A stretch of 64,000 bases of DNA from NCBI RefSeq assembly GCF_000701265.1, contig NZ_KL370760.1, forward strand, positions 57,921 to 121,920. Reading direction: 5' to 3'. The stretch comes from Legionella wadsworthii DSM 21896 = ATCC 33877 (GTDB lineage Bacteria; Pseudomonadota; Gammaproteobacteria; Legionellales; Legionellaceae). Below, piece by piece: positions 53,328-62,915 of this stretch. The position numbers and the translations under genes are program-made. The notes beneath the pieces were generated by a model that saw nothing but the letters and a program-made list of their open reading frames with translations, was not told where the DNA came from and made no database searches. Numbering within the stretch: position 1 is the stretch's first letter; each line of letters begins with the position of its first letter.

Positions 53328-53816
53328 TTATTTCTCTATTTTTTCTTTAAAAGAAAAGAAACACTGTCTATCTTCGGATTTTCCTTGAGCGTCGGTCCAA
53401 TTGATTACCATCATTAGCCCATCTGCAGCTCCATCTTTATTGGCTTTGCTTTTTGAGAATCCGACAATAACATCAGCTGTTTCTTGACCATTAAACATGA
53501 CTTTATGACGAATTAATGCCTGATCATGATCTGAATAATGCTTCATGATGCGTTCTTTATGGCTAATTGAATGACCACCTGGGAGAAGGGTCTGTTGTCC
53601 TTTTTTCCAAGTAAAGTTTTTTTCTTTTAGAACCTGTCCAAAAAATTTATCGCAATCGGAAGAGGAGCCTTCGCTGATAAGTTCAAAATCTGTAATATGA
53701 GTGTGAACATCCGCTTTAGAAGCCTTTTGATCAGAATTATTGGTAGTTGCCTCATCACTTGCATACGCAAAATTCACGAGTAAAATTGAGGCTAGTATAG
53801 GAATTATCTTTTTCAT
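53328..53816 (-). CDS. Small exported protein of unknown function
   Basis: 162 residues from the ATG at 53816, preferred because AAGGAG lies about 6 bases upstream. Signal peptide MKKIIPILASILLVNFAYAS. Two Cys far apart (SSSDCDKFFG and EDRQCFFSF). Moderately charged mature part (HYSDHDQALIRHKVMF, ETADVIVGFSKSK). Same strand as and upstream of the oxygenase gene, 77 bases away, so possibly co-transcribed with it. Function unknown. Confidence 0.7.
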   Translation of the reverse strand: MKKIIPILASILLVNFAYASDEATTNNSDQKASKADVHTHITDFELISEGSSSDCDKFFGQVLKEKNFTWKKGQQTLLPGGHSISHKERIMKHYSDHDQALIRHKVMFNGQETADVIVGFSKSKANKDGAADGLMMVINWTDAQGKSEDRQCFFSFKEKIEK

Positions 53817-54210
53817 TTTATTCTCCTTGATTAGTAACATCTACATCCCATAATTGTTCGTCTCATTTGGCTAAATTCCAGACCGGCCCAAAGAATCCGG
53901 TGATGCATTTTACTGTTTCAGAAAATGTTCTCATGTGGCGTCTTCTCTTAGGCCATCAATGCAATTTATTGATGGAGTAACCAATTAAAATTTAGCACCT
54001 ACTTAGCTTAAGTGCAATTTTATGTAATGATGTATTTGAGTATTTTTTAATGATTTGGTTGGCAACCTCCCTTATGTTTTCCAGGTAATTCAATTCTATT
54101 GATAAGGGCATCAGTACACCCTGCATCCCCAGCAATGATTCGTATTTCACTGATGCTTTATCCTATACTAGCGATTGCGCAATGAGCCATGTAAAAAATG
54201 ATTTGATGCA
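53817..54210. other. Intergenic region
   Basis: About 390 bases between the exported protein and the CatB-like gene, both on the minus strand. It holds the promoter for the former. Nothing gene-like or repeat-like was seen. Confidence 0.4.
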
Positions 54211-54879
54211 TTACTTTTTGAAACCACCAGGTTTTGCAGCATCATATGCGACACTTTGCTTTTCCAATTCTTCGATGTTGCTGTTACAGAGGTATTGCTT
54301 TAAATGATTGAACTTTTCCTGATCCCAACTGTAAATATTTAATTGTAGGAGGCGTTGAATCACAGAATCTGGAAATCTTTTTTTAACCAATTTTGCAGGA
54401 CTTCCTGCCACAATACTGTATGGTTCCACATTTTTAGTGACCACGCTATTTGCCGCAATAATTGCTCCTTCGCCAATAGTAATTCCAGGCATAATCAAGG
54501 AACGCATACCAAGCCAAACACCATCTCCAATGTGCGTATCCCCTTTGCCCTGGTACGCTTGAATGTAGTTATCCGCAAAAGGATAAAGACAAAACCAATC
54601 ACTACGATGGTTATGGTTCCCACCCATCATAATAATCGCTTCCGCAGCAATACATACATAATCACCAATATAGAGCTGGTCAATGTGCCATTGGGGTTGC
54701 CAGTTGTTCAAACTAAACTCATCGCCATATAAATATCGCACTACTGTTTCTTCAAAACTTCCCGTCCACGCATCACTGTAGTAACTGTGGGTACCTTTAA
54801 TATGTATATGGGGATTTTTTACATTTTCGTGTAAATATTCTACTCGTGACCAATGCTTATTTTCTTTGTTCATTATCAT
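54211..54879 (-). CDS. CatB/Vat-type xenobiotic acetyltransferase (hexapeptide-repeat)
   Basis: 222 residues, trimeric left-handed beta-helix acetyltransferase. The family's loop and active-site His region reads AEAIIMMGGNHNHRSDW, followed by KGDTHIGDGVWLGMRSLIMP, then GITIGEGAIIAANSVVTKNV and EPYSIVAGSPAKLVKKRF. This is the CatB (chloramphenicol) / Vat (streptogramin A) pattern. It could acetylate an antibiotic or a sugar; the length (about 210 in the family) and order match. No mobile element nearby, so likely a chromosomal relative rather than an acquired resistance gene. Substrate untested. Confidence 0.85.
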   Translation of the reverse strand: MIMNKENKHWSRVEYLHENVKNPHIHIKGTHSYYSDAWTGSFEETVVRYLYGDEFSLNNWQPQWHIDQLYIGDYVCIAAEAIIMMGGNHNHRSDWFCLYPFADNYIQAYQGKGDTHIGDGVWLGMRSLIMPGITIGEGAIIAANSVVTKNVEPYSIVAGSPAKLVKKRFPDSVIQRLLQLNIYSWDQEKFNHLKQYLCNSNIEELEKQSVAYDAAKPGGFKK

Positions 54880-55042
54880 CTGCGTTTAAAAAAGGATGAT
54901 TTTATCCAAATAGAAACAAATTAAGAAACAATAATTTTCAAATGGCTTTAACACCATGAGATAAAAGGGTGATCAAACAAGCAAAGCAACACAGATAAAT
55001 TTATAACTGTGACATGGATTCAATCAATTTGCGCCAGGCTTC

Positions 55043-56590
55043 TTATTCGGCGGCAAAAGGAGTATTTGACGCAGGTATCCCTCTCATCTCCACGGTGATT
55101 TGTCTGGATTTTGCATTTTCCAGAAAATCAGAGATAACCCCCCGCACGTCACTGTCCACAAATTTGGAACGTGTTCCATCAATAATTAATGTTGCTTTGG
55201 GAGGAATACGTTTGAGCTGGTGAATAATATTCCCTTTATTTAAAAAAGAAACTTCTTCAGCTAATTCCATATGAAAAACAATTCCTTCTTTCATCACAAT
55301 GCTGGTATCGTGTGCATTTAAATAATGATGCCGTAAAATAATGAAAATCGCCACTCCAAAACCCACGCTTATGCCAATAAGTAAATCACTTAGGACAATT
55401 CCAACGACTGTAATAATAAAGGGTAAAAATTGTTCCCACCCCATCTGATACATTTGTTTAAAAAGAGAAGGACTCGCTAGTTTATAGCCAATCATCACCA
55501 ATATTGCAGCGAGGGAAGCTAATGGAATTTCATTTAACAAGGTGGGTATCGCCAGGATGCTAATTAAAAGAAAGAAACCATGTAAAATAGCCGACAACTT
55601 GCTTTTAGCACCAAAAGTAATGTTTGTAGAACTGCGGATAATAACTTGAGTAATCGGCAATCCCCCGATTAAACTGGAAAGCATATTTCCAACTCCCTGA
55701 GCTTTTAACTCTCTATCTGTAGGTGTCACTCTTTTTAAAGGGTCTAACTTATCAGTAGCTTCCACACACAATAAAGATTCCAGACTGGCAACTAAAGCAA
55801 TGACGGCAGCCACCCTGTATACTTCAAGATTGGTAAATTGGCTGAAATCAGGAAAAGCGATGGATTGAGTCAAATCAGCGATACTCTTAAACTCAGGAAT
55901 TTGCACGAGTTGGGATGGTTGCAAATGGAAACCAAACCACCCAGTATTGAAAATCCATGCAAGAAGGAAACCGAATAAGACAACTACTAATGGCGCTTGC
56001 ACTAGTTCAAAAAATTTATATCCTTTTTTAACTAAAATTTGCCACGTGATCAATATAAAAATAGACAGCATGCTAATGATGACCACCCCTGGATTTAAAT
56101 TATCAATGGCTTCCCTAATATAAAAAAATTCGAAACGGCCATTTGTTAAATCCGTTAAAATAGGTGAAATATCATAACCAATTAAATGAGGTATTTGCTT
56201 TAATATGATAATAATCCCAATACCGCATAACATCCCTTTAATCACCGCAGATGGAAAATAATAAGCAATGATTCCCCCTCGCAAGAAACCGGCAATGACT
56301 TGGAAAATACCGGCAATAAATCCTGCAAGTAAAAATGTTTCCCAAGACCCCAACGATTTTTGAGCGGCGAGCACTATGGCCACAAGACCCGCTGCTGGAC
56401 CGCTGACACCTAATGCAGAGCCACTAAGGAACCCGACAACAACACCCCCAATGATTCCTGCGATGACTCCCGAAAACATGGGCGCCTCTGATGCCAGAGC
56501 AATACCCAGGCATAACGGTAATGCAACCAGAAATACTACAATGGAGGCTTGTATGTCGTATTTAATTTGAGAAAAAATTCCCTTTATCAT
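55043..56590 (-). CDS. SulP-family inorganic anion transporter with STAS domain
   Basis: 515 residues from the ATG at 56590 (AAGGGA 7 bases upstream); 15 extra codons to an ATG at 56635 lack a site. Ten to fourteen membrane helices. SulP signatures: DIQASIVVFLVALPLCLGIA, GVSGPAAGLVAIV, then CVEATDKLDPLKRVTPTDREL and GGLPITQVIIRSSTN. C-terminal STAS domain (about 440-515, IIDGTRSKFVDSDVRG). Transports bicarbonate, sulfate or another anion; SulP pairs often function with carbonic anhydrase, but here the beta-carbonic anhydrase gene is 26 kb away. Confidence 0.9.
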   Translation of the reverse strand: MIKGIFSQIKYDIQASIVVFLVALPLCLGIALASEAPMFSGVIAGIIGGVVVGFLSGSALGVSGPAAGLVAIVLAAQKSLGSWETFLLAGFIAGIFQVIAGFLRGGIIAYYFPSAVIKGMLCGIGIIIILKQIPHLIGYDISPILTDLTNGRFEFFYIREAIDNLNPGVVIISMLSIFILITWQILVKKGYKFFELVQAPLVVVLFGFLLAWIFNTGWFGFHLQPSQLVQIPEFKSIADLTQSIAFPDFSQFTNLEVYRVAAVIALVASLESLLCVEATDKLDPLKRVTPTDRELKAQGVGNMLSSLIGGLPITQVIIRSSTNITFGAKSKLSAILHGFFLLISILAIPTLLNEIPLASLAAILVMIGYKLASPSLFKQMYQMGWEQFLPFIITVVGIVLSDLLIGISVGFGVAIFIILRHHYLNAHDTSIVMKEGIVFHMELAEEVSFLNKGNIIHQLKRIPPKATLIIDGTRSKFVDSDVRGVISDFLENAKSRQITVEMRGIPASNTPFAAE

Positions 56591-56782
56591 CACTTTATCC
56601 CTTGTGAACTGATTTTTTATATGAATTTCTTGCATTTAGTAATTAATTTAGATAGATAACGGATTTTTATCAAGCGTCACCTCACTAAAAGTAAAGCATC
56701 CATTTCACTTTCTACCCCAGGACATATTATAGTAAAGATATAACAGTATTATCTTCACAAGGGAATGCTTAAGGATCATATT

Positions 56783-58069
56783 ATGGATGATAATTTATAT
56801 GAAAAGGCTTTATTAAGACTGGATAGTGCCTCTGCTCTAGCCAGACTTGAACCAGAAGCCGTTGAAAGGTTAAAACATACTAAAGCTTGTTTGGAGGTGT
56901 CAGTTCCTGTACGTATGGATGATGGCCAATTAAAAATATTTACCGGTTATCGAGTACATCATAATGCGATACGCGGCCCTACTAAAGGAGGTATCCGTTT
57001 TCACCCCGGAGTCAGTCTGAGTGAAGTCAAAGCACTCGCATTTTGGATGACCATTAAATGTGCTGTGGTAGGCATTCCTTTTGGCGGCGCAAAGGGCGGT
57101 GTTGTGGTGAATCCGAAGGAGTTATCCCGGCTTGAATTAGAACGATTAAGCCGAAGCTATATCATCTCCATAGCAGATTTCATCGGTCCAGATTTAGATA
57201 TCCCAGCCCCTGATGTCTATACCAACGCCATGATCATGGGTTGGATGATGGATGAATACTCAAAAATTGTACGTCGAGCAACTCCCGCTGTAATTACGGG
57301 AAAACCATTGCCGCTAGGCGGAAGTCAGGGCCGAGAGGAAGCAACAGGCCTTGGGGCTTACTACTGCATCAAAGAACTCGAAAAAATAAAAAAATGGAAG
57401 CCCAAAAAAATGCGGGTTGCCATTCAGGGCTTTGGAAATGCAGCACAACCATTAGCTCATTTTTTACATCAAGATGGTTATAAAATAGTAGCGGTAAGTG
57501 ACTCTAAAGGAGGTATTTATCGTGAGAAAGGGTTCGATATTCCAAGTATTATCCATGCGAAAAACAAGTTCGATAAAGTTCAGGCGGCCTACTGCGAGGA
57601 CTCAGTTTGTCAAATGGTAGAAGCGATCCAGATTACCAATGAAGAGCTCTTGGAATTGGATGTTGATATTTTAATTTTGGCCGCTCTTGAAAATCAAATA
57701 ACCAGCAAAAATGCAAACCACATTAAAGCATCCGTTATTGTCGAAGTAGCAAATGGCCCGACCACGGTGGAAGCTGACTCTATTTTAAAAGAAAAAAATA
57801 TTTTCATTTTGCCTGACATTTTAGCTAATGCAGGTGGGGTTACTGTGAGCTACTTCGAATGGGTACAAAACCGGTCCGGTTATTATTGGAAATTAGAAAA
57901 AGTATATAAACGTTTGCAAACCATTATGGCTGGGGAATTTAAAAAAATACTCGAGATTGCTCAAGATCATAAAATTGATATGCGCACAGCTGCCTATGTG
58001 CACGCATTAAATAAACAAGCAGAAGCGGTCATGGCTCAAGGAACGCATCATTACTTTTCAGAGTTTTAA
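56783..58069 (+). CDS. Glutamate dehydrogenase family (Glu/Leu/Phe/Val dehydrogenase)
   Basis: 428 residues from ATG at 56783 with AAGGAT 6 bases upstream. Reversibly converts L-glutamate to 2-oxoglutarate and ammonia with NAD(P). Substrate and catalytic motifs are present: GPTKGGIRFHP, then PFGGAKGGVVVNPKEL (catalytic Lys), and PAPDVYTNAMIMGW (catalytic Asp). The NAD-binding Rossmann domain starts VAIQGFGNAAQPLAH, and the GGVTVSYFEWVQN segment is conserved. Faces the divergent SulP transporter gene. Confidence 0.93.
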   Translation: MDDNLYEKALLRLDSASALARLEPEAVERLKHTKACLEVSVPVRMDDGQLKIFTGYRVHHNAIRGPTKGGIRFHPGVSLSEVKALAFWMTIKCAVVGIPFGGAKGGVVVNPKELSRLELERLSRSYIISIADFIGPDLDIPAPDVYTNAMIMGWMMDEYSKIVRRATPAVITGKPLPLGGSQGREEATGLGAYYCIKELEKIKKWKPKKMRVAIQGFGNAAQPLAHFLHQDGYKIVAVSDSKGGIYREKGFDIPSIIHAKNKFDKVQAAYCEDSVCQMVEAIQITNEELLELDVDILILAALENQITSKNANHIKASVIVEVANGPTTVEADSILKEKNIFILPDILANAGGVTVSYFEWVQNRSGYYWKLEKVYKRLQTIMAGEFKKILEIAQDHKIDMRTAAYVHALNKQAEAVMAQGTHHYFSEF

Positions 58070-58173
58070 GTATTTGAATAAAAAGGAGTGCGATGTTTAT
58101 ACGATTATCCAGATTTGTATCAATGCTACGATAAAGCATATTACCGCATTAAAATTGGTTCAAATAATGACAT

Positions 58174-58192
58174 AGCCCTATTTGCCAGGGCT
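58174..58192 (+). terminator. Hairpin downstream of glutamate dehydrogenase
   Basis: AGCCCT/AGGGCT stem with a 7-base loop, followed by TT and mixed bases, about 105 bases after the stop. Weak T run, so a tentative terminator. Confidence 0.4.
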
Positions 58193-58286
58193 TTAAGGTT
58201 GTCTTTCAGATGCTATTAAAGATTGAAAGAGTATTATGATAAAATATTAAAGTAAAAATTCGGATCACAAAAACATAAGGACGCCA

Positions 58287-59534
58287 ATGAAAGGAATTTT
58301 ATTATTAACTCTCTCCCTATCGTCACAAGCTATCTATTCAATACCCTGCTCTTTTAATGAAAACAAACAATGTAGTTTAGCTAGAAACATTTTGACAGAT
58401 AAAACCGAGGACAGTTTAACTTTTTTTGCCCCAACTAATTATGATCATCGCAAATCAGGTGAAATTAATGTGTATGATTCAACATTAGTCAGTTCCTATT
58501 GCGATAAGAACAATGAACCTGGACAATTAAAATTATCTGCGATCAAAGTCAACGAGAAGTATTGGATGGCGGGTGAAATTATGACCCGTAAAAATCTAGA
58601 TGCCCCTCCATATAATGCTGCAATGAGCTCAGCGGTTTGGGATACAAGCAGTCTATCTCATGGATATCTTGAAGTCATTGCCAAGTTACCTAAATGTGAA
58701 ACCAGTGATGATGGTTCCTGTGAAACAAAAACGAACCCTGCAAATTATCATAGTGGATTATGGCCCGCGATTTGGTTGCTACCCACCAATGATACTCCAT
58801 GGCCCACTAATGGTGAAATCGACATTATGGAAGCCTATCCCAAAAATACCGATTTTAATGTGAGCACCGCAGCATTGCACTTTAATGGTAACGACTCCAG
58901 ATGTACAGGTGGAGATTGCAAAGGAGCGGGTTATCGATTAATTACTAAAACTGTCTCCGAGAAGTTGTATGATAAATTTCATAAATGGGGGTTTGAATGG
59001 GAAAAAGACCCTCAAAGTAACCAAAATGGATACATCATTAGCGGTTATTTTGATAATCAACAAATCTGGGGTCCAGTCAAAACCGATTCATTACCCGCAG
59101 ATGGCGCCAATGCTTTAAGCCGTGGTTTTAATGACAAGGACGGGGGCTATTATTTAATTGTCAATTTAGCGATTGGCGGTCCCTACGCAGGCCAACCCAA
59201 TCCGCATATGAAAAGTGCAAGTATGTTGGTGCAGAGTATCAAAAGTTATAAAGTAGTCAATCCTTCGGTGTGCAAACCACCTGTAGGTATCACCTCCAGT
59301 TACAGCCAAGACAAAAAAAGCGTTACACTAAAATGGCAAACACCTGCAGGAAGTTTACCCATAACCGATTATCAAGTAAGAAACTGGGTACAACAGGTTC
59401 TTTGGACAGGTAAGGATTTAACATGGACAGAAACTACTCTTCCAGGAAAATCAGGTAAATATACCTACTATTTAAATACCGAATGTGGCGAACAAGTATC
59501 AGAATTTGTGAAACATGAAGTAATTATCCCTTAA
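58287..59534 (+). CDS. Secreted glycoside hydrolase family 16 (beta-glucanase-like)
   Basis: 415 residues, signal peptide MKGILLLTLSLSSQAIYS. GH16 endo-beta-glucanase/laminarinase-like jelly roll (about 40-325), with the catalytic motif NGEIDIMEAYP (E-x-D-x-x-E: nucleophile and acid/base). YHSGLWPAIWLLP is upstream and FHKWGFEWEKDP plus GGYYLIVNLAIGG follow, as in the family. The C-terminal 85 residues (ITSSYSQDKKSVTLKW onward) look like a fibronectin-III-type module. Six or more Cys in the catalytic part suggest extracellular disulfides. Probably degrades beta-1,3 or mixed glucan from eukaryotic hosts, algae or fungi. Confidence 0.92.
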   Translation: MKGILLLTLSLSSQAIYSIPCSFNENKQCSLARNILTDKTEDSLTFFAPTNYDHRKSGEINVYDSTLVSSYCDKNNEPGQLKLSAIKVNEKYWMAGEIMTRKNLDAPPYNAAMSSAVWDTSSLSHGYLEVIAKLPKCETSDDGSCETKTNPANYHSGLWPAIWLLPTNDTPWPTNGEIDIMEAYPKNTDFNVSTAALHFNGNDSRCTGGDCKGAGYRLITKTVSEKLYDKFHKWGFEWEKDPQSNQNGYIISGYFDNQQIWGPVKTDSLPADGANALSRGFNDKDGGYYLIVNLAIGGPYAGQPNPHMKSASMLVQSIKSYKVVNPSVCKPPVGITSSYSQDKKSVTLKWQTPAGSLPITDYQVRNWVQQVLWTGKDLTWTETTLPGKSGKYTYYLNTECGEQVSEFVKHEVIIP

Positions 59535-60087
59535 TAACAGTACCGCTAATTACTGGCTTGGCGGTGTGTTCCTGTTACTTCCTAAATATTAAGGAAATGA
59601 TGCTCGGATTTTTTAAAAAACTTGCATACATTGTAAAAATTCATCGAATAGATCATGTTTTACTTTAAGTTATGAACTACTCTCAATTAGCAAGCGTGCT
59701 CCTTTTGGAGCAACCCGCAAGTAATTTTATTTATCTATGCTATGGATTCAGTTGTTAAAAATTATTATTGAAAAACCAGCATATTTGAATTCAACATATA
59801 AGAAATTTGTATATACAGGATACATTTAATTGATTTCAACACAATTGATTTTAGTCCTATCATGATGCTGATGAACAATGAGAAATCCCTGATGGTAAAA
59901 TGTTAACGCATAAGATTGCCATGCAAAGTAATTGTTAAAAGAGGTAAAAGAACACTACTTTCTTAGATGAACCGAAGTTTTAAAAGATTAATTGAAACAT
60001 TGTTCTTCTTTTGATGTATAAATTAGAAAATTATAGGTAGAAACTTCCTTCAAAAAGTACCTATTTCTTTTTTTTTGGAGTCTCCTT
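59535..60087. other. Long intergenic region
   Basis: About 550 bases. Just after the glucanase stop, TAACAG-ACCGC and GCGGT-CTGTTA (about 59535-59576) could form a hairpin. The rest is AT-rich with no gene longer than about 25 codons. GGAG (60077-60080) precedes the next gene. Confidence 0.45.
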
Positions 60088-60510
60088 ATGAGCAAATATA
60101 GAATAAAATTTAAAGCAATAAACCCCCAAATCGTACCCTCCCTAGCTGAAGTAATTAATGAATTGGAACAACAGGAACAATTAGAATTGGAACAAACCGA
60201 ACTCGAAAATTTAGAACAATTCGAGCACATTGAACAATTAGCACAATTAAGTAACAATCAAAACAGCATATTTTATAGGTTAAATCCTGCTCAAACACAT
60301 AAATCAGATTATCATGCACTTATGACATTACTGTTAAGCATGCTTTACTTTACGTTAGCCTTATGTAATGAAGACTATACCGGTGCTATGACCGGATTAC
60401 TCATGGCATTTACCGCTTTCTTATTCAAAATAATTACCTGCTTCATAGATGATGCCATAGAAAATAATAACAGAGGTTATATCTACCAATCTCATTATAG
60501 AAATGGATGA
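60088..60510 (+). CDS. Small coiled-coil membrane protein
   Basis: 140 residues. An acidic Glu/Gln/Leu coiled-coil stretch (about 20-55: ELEQQEQLELEQTELENLEQ) contains repeated LEQ units. Two hydrophobic helices follow (about 78-92, YHALMTLLLSMLYFTLALC, and 98-116, GAMTGLLMAFTAFLFKIIT). No family recognised. The combination of acidic coiled coil and two membrane helices recalls some Legionella effectors. Inference only. Confidence 0.6.
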   Translation: MSKYRIKFKAINPQIVPSLAEVINELEQQEQLELEQTELENLEQFEHIEQLAQLSNNQNSIFYRLNPAQTHKSDYHALMTLLLSMLYFTLALCNEDYTGAMTGLLMAFTAFLFKIITCFIDDAIENNNRGYIYQSHYRNG

Positions 60511-60574
60511 TGATACCTCGAGCAGCAAAGCAATTGGAGAAGTGTCTGGTATCAAGGCAAGTCTTAAAACATGA

Positions 60575-60895
60575 TTAATGTAATGGCCAAATCCAGAGTA
60601 AAGTAGGGATTGCTACGATTCCAATTATTATTTCAAGAATGAGTCCTAATCGAGCATAATCGAAAAAGTGATAGCCGCCTGGCCCCATAACCATTGTATT
60701 ATTTTGATGGGCAATGGGCGTGAGAAAGGAGCAAGATGCGCCAATTGCAACAGCCATTAAAAAAGTATCAATATTTACATGAGTAGATCGCGCAATATTT
60801 ACAGCAATAGGAGCCATCACTACGGCAGTCGCAGCATTATTCATGAGATCGGTCAAAGTCATGGTTACGACTAAAACTGCAATCAGCGCAACCAT
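60575..60895 (-). pseudogene. 3' remnant of an SLC13-family (DASS/ArsB-NhaD) anion permease
   Basis: About 106 codons that match only the C-terminal end of SLC13-type anion permeases: TLTDLMNNAATAVVMAPIAV (the S-N-A-x-x-x-x-x-x-P permease motif), then GASCSFLTPIAHQNNTMVMGPGGYHFFDYARLGL and the final helix. The full proteins have about 590 residues. Upstream, in the same frame, about 12 further codons run into a stop, and no SLC13 sequence is seen beyond about 60930. The gene is therefore truncated by deletion and almost certainly dead. Confidence 0.75.
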
Positions 60896-61008
60896 AGGGG
60901 TACTGTACGGTGAATAGAACGAGAATCAAAGCGATTTTGTGGATGCTGGAAAGTAAAATAGTCAAAAAATGATAGCCATAGATAAATATAAGGCCGAATC
61001 ATAAGATG

Positions 61009-61149
61009 TTATGTGTCAGTTTTTTTAGTTTTTTTACTCTTTTTATTGTGAATAACATTTTTTTTTGATTCACCATAAACGCCTAAAGAAGTTTCTTTTA
61101 ATTCTTCATTAGATTTTTCAATACCTTTTTGGAAAGGATGCTTTTTCAT
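61009..61149 (-). CDS. Possible 46-residue lysine-rich small protein
   Basis: ATG at 61149 with GGA about 8 bases upstream. The peptide is strongly basic (KKHPFQKGIEKSNEELKETS and a C-terminal KKSKKTKKTDT). No Cys, no membrane segment. Possibly a DNA- or RNA-binding small protein or noise in AT-rich DNA. Confidence 0.4.
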   Translation of the reverse strand: MKKHPFQKGIEKSNEELKETSLGVYGESKKNVIHNKKSKKTKKTDT

Positions 61150-61331
61150 AATTCATTCCACATAACAAATGTTCTAAATTTCCAGGCCTATTTGAAGAAT
61201 AGTATACGGATAAAATAATATCAAAATGCTTTATTTTTATTAATTTTTGATTCATTTCAATTTATTTTCAATAAAATCATTAGCCATTTGGTGTATAATA
61301 ATAATACATGCAGGGCAAATAGGTGACCGCG

Positions 61332-62084
61332 ATGAAATACCAAGAGCTTAAACAATGGTTAGATGAACTTAGAGTTTTAAATAAAGACCATAGCAAATTG
61401 AAGGACCTATTGAAGCGTTTCAATAAAGATTTAGAAAGCCCTAATCCCGTTAATTTTCATAGTAAAGTACAGTCTGTTTTAGGTTCAATTGCTTCCTTAG
61501 AAAACGTAAACTATGGGACGCTGCGTACTGCACAGGACTTGCGAGACAACGAATTTAATGGTTCTAAAATATACGAATTTCAAGGCTCGCTCCAGGAGCC
61601 TATGATAGTTGCTCAAAAAAGGGAACAAAATAAGTTGGAGAAACAACAACAAGAAGCCGAAGAGCAAGAAAAACAGAACTTTGCAAACCAAATTAAAACA
61701 ACGACTAGTGAATTATTTGAGCATTTAAATGATAAACTGGCAGATGAAGGATTTATCTTTACTGAACAAGGCCTTGCATCTCTCCATAAAAATGATGAAA
61801 GAACTCCAAAACAGCAAAAATTAATAAACCGACATTTTGCCATGCATCAATTGCATGAAAGAATCAAAGACAAAACTACCTTAGACGATGGGGATATAAA
61901 AGCAGCAGAACGCGCACTAAAAACGTGCCTAAATAATAAACCAGAATGGTCTGAAAGGCCATTTTTACAAAAACTGGTTGATGTTTTAAGTGTCGGTATG
62001 ACAGCGCTTTATCGTGCATTTAATTCAAAAGAGACAGAATTAGAAGAAAAATTAAGCAACTCATTAAAACCAGGTCAAGGCTAG
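61332..62084 (+). CDS. Unknown coiled-coil protein, candidate effector
   Basis: 250 residues from the ATG at 61332 (AGGTGA 5 bases upstream; a GTG at 61323 overlaps it). A coiled-coil middle (about 95-140, KREQNKLEKQQQEAEEQEKQ) and a hydrophobic C-terminal patch (about 220-235, FLQKLVDVLSVGMTALYRAF). No signal peptide or known domain. Typical size and composition for a Legionella effector candidate; no direct evidence of translocation. Confidence 0.6.
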   Translation: MKYQELKQWLDELRVLNKDHSKLKDLLKRFNKDLESPNPVNFHSKVQSVLGSIASLENVNYGTLRTAQDLRDNEFNGSKIYEFQGSLQEPMIVAQKREQNKLEKQQQEAEEQEKQNFANQIKTTTSELFEHLNDKLADEGFIFTEQGLASLHKNDERTPKQQKLINRHFAMHQLHERIKDKTTLDDGDIKAAERALKTCLNNKPEWSERPFLQKLVDVLSVGMTALYRAFNSKETELEEKLSNSLKPGQG

Positions 62085-62270
62085 CAAATAAATATAGGGT
62101 CAAAATCTTATATTCTGCTGCTGAAAGAATCCTGGCTGCAAATAGCCAGGATATGAAGTACATTGTGTCTGCCACAATTAAATGTGTCAGCTCATGAGAT
62201 ATTGTCAAGTGTCAACTCATGAACACATAGTGGGTTTTTATTCAATTTATAATACTTATGAAGAAAGAGA

Positions 62271-62618
62271 TTAGGACAATCGATGCGCTGTATTGAGCAC
62301 GTGATTCCCTACATCGACTAAATTTGCCACACTGGGAATAGTGGAATTGCCAGAAAAAAATCCGAAGGCAGCTTGCGATGCACGCCCAATATTTGCTGCG
62401 ATCGCAATTTCAGACCATTGGTTCGGGATGACTGCTTCTGCCGCATGAATCAGGATATCAGGAACATATTCAAAAAATGCAGCTTCCGGATTAGTTAAAT
62501 ATTGATAACTGACGAGTAGTGCAATACTTGCATTATATCCTCTATATGCAGTACCCCAATTCAAAAAATTAGACCAGCTAAAATGGTTCGTCTGAGTTTC
62601 TTTCTTGCTAAATGACAT
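62271..62618 (-). CDS. Unknown small protein
   Basis: 115 residues from the ATG at 62618, with AAAGGAG about 6 bases upstream. No signal peptide; the sequence has a hydrophobic middle (ASIALLVSYQYL) and Ala-rich helices (IAIAANIGRASQAAFGFFSG). No family recognised. Strong ribosome binding site supports expression. Confidence 0.6.
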   Translation of the reverse strand: MSFSKKETQTNHFSWSNFLNWGTAYRGYNASIALLVSYQYLTNPEAAFFEYVPDILIHAAEAVIPNQWSEIAIAANIGRASQAAFGFFSGNSTIPSVANLVDVGNHVLNTAHRLS

Positions 62619-62915
62619 CACATCTCCTTTGTTTTATTAAAAGCATAAAAAAATATTGGCAAAAGTTTTTAACATAAATAGAAATTAAATGACATCATTA
62701 AACAGTTTTCTGTCTACTCTTTTTACCAATAGATTTTCATTCTATTTTGCTGGTCTATGTTTGATCGGGATATGGGATTTGTTCAATACATTTACCTTAT
62801 GTGAATCATTGTCGATTCAAGTCAAAGTTTGCCAAAAGCGTGGACTTAGTGAAACAAAGCACAGATCACCCCGGAGAGAAAAATATTTGGTTGTCTACCG
62901 CTCAAATCCCATAAT

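Noticed and set aside
55043-58069. SulP transporter and glutamate dehydrogenase as one functional unit
   Set aside because: They are divergent with separate promoters, and nothing in the sequence links them beyond proximity.
60896-61010. Transposase remnant next to the permease fragment
   Set aside because: A 36-codon frame looked faintly transposase-like, but no catalytic motif or terminal repeats were found.
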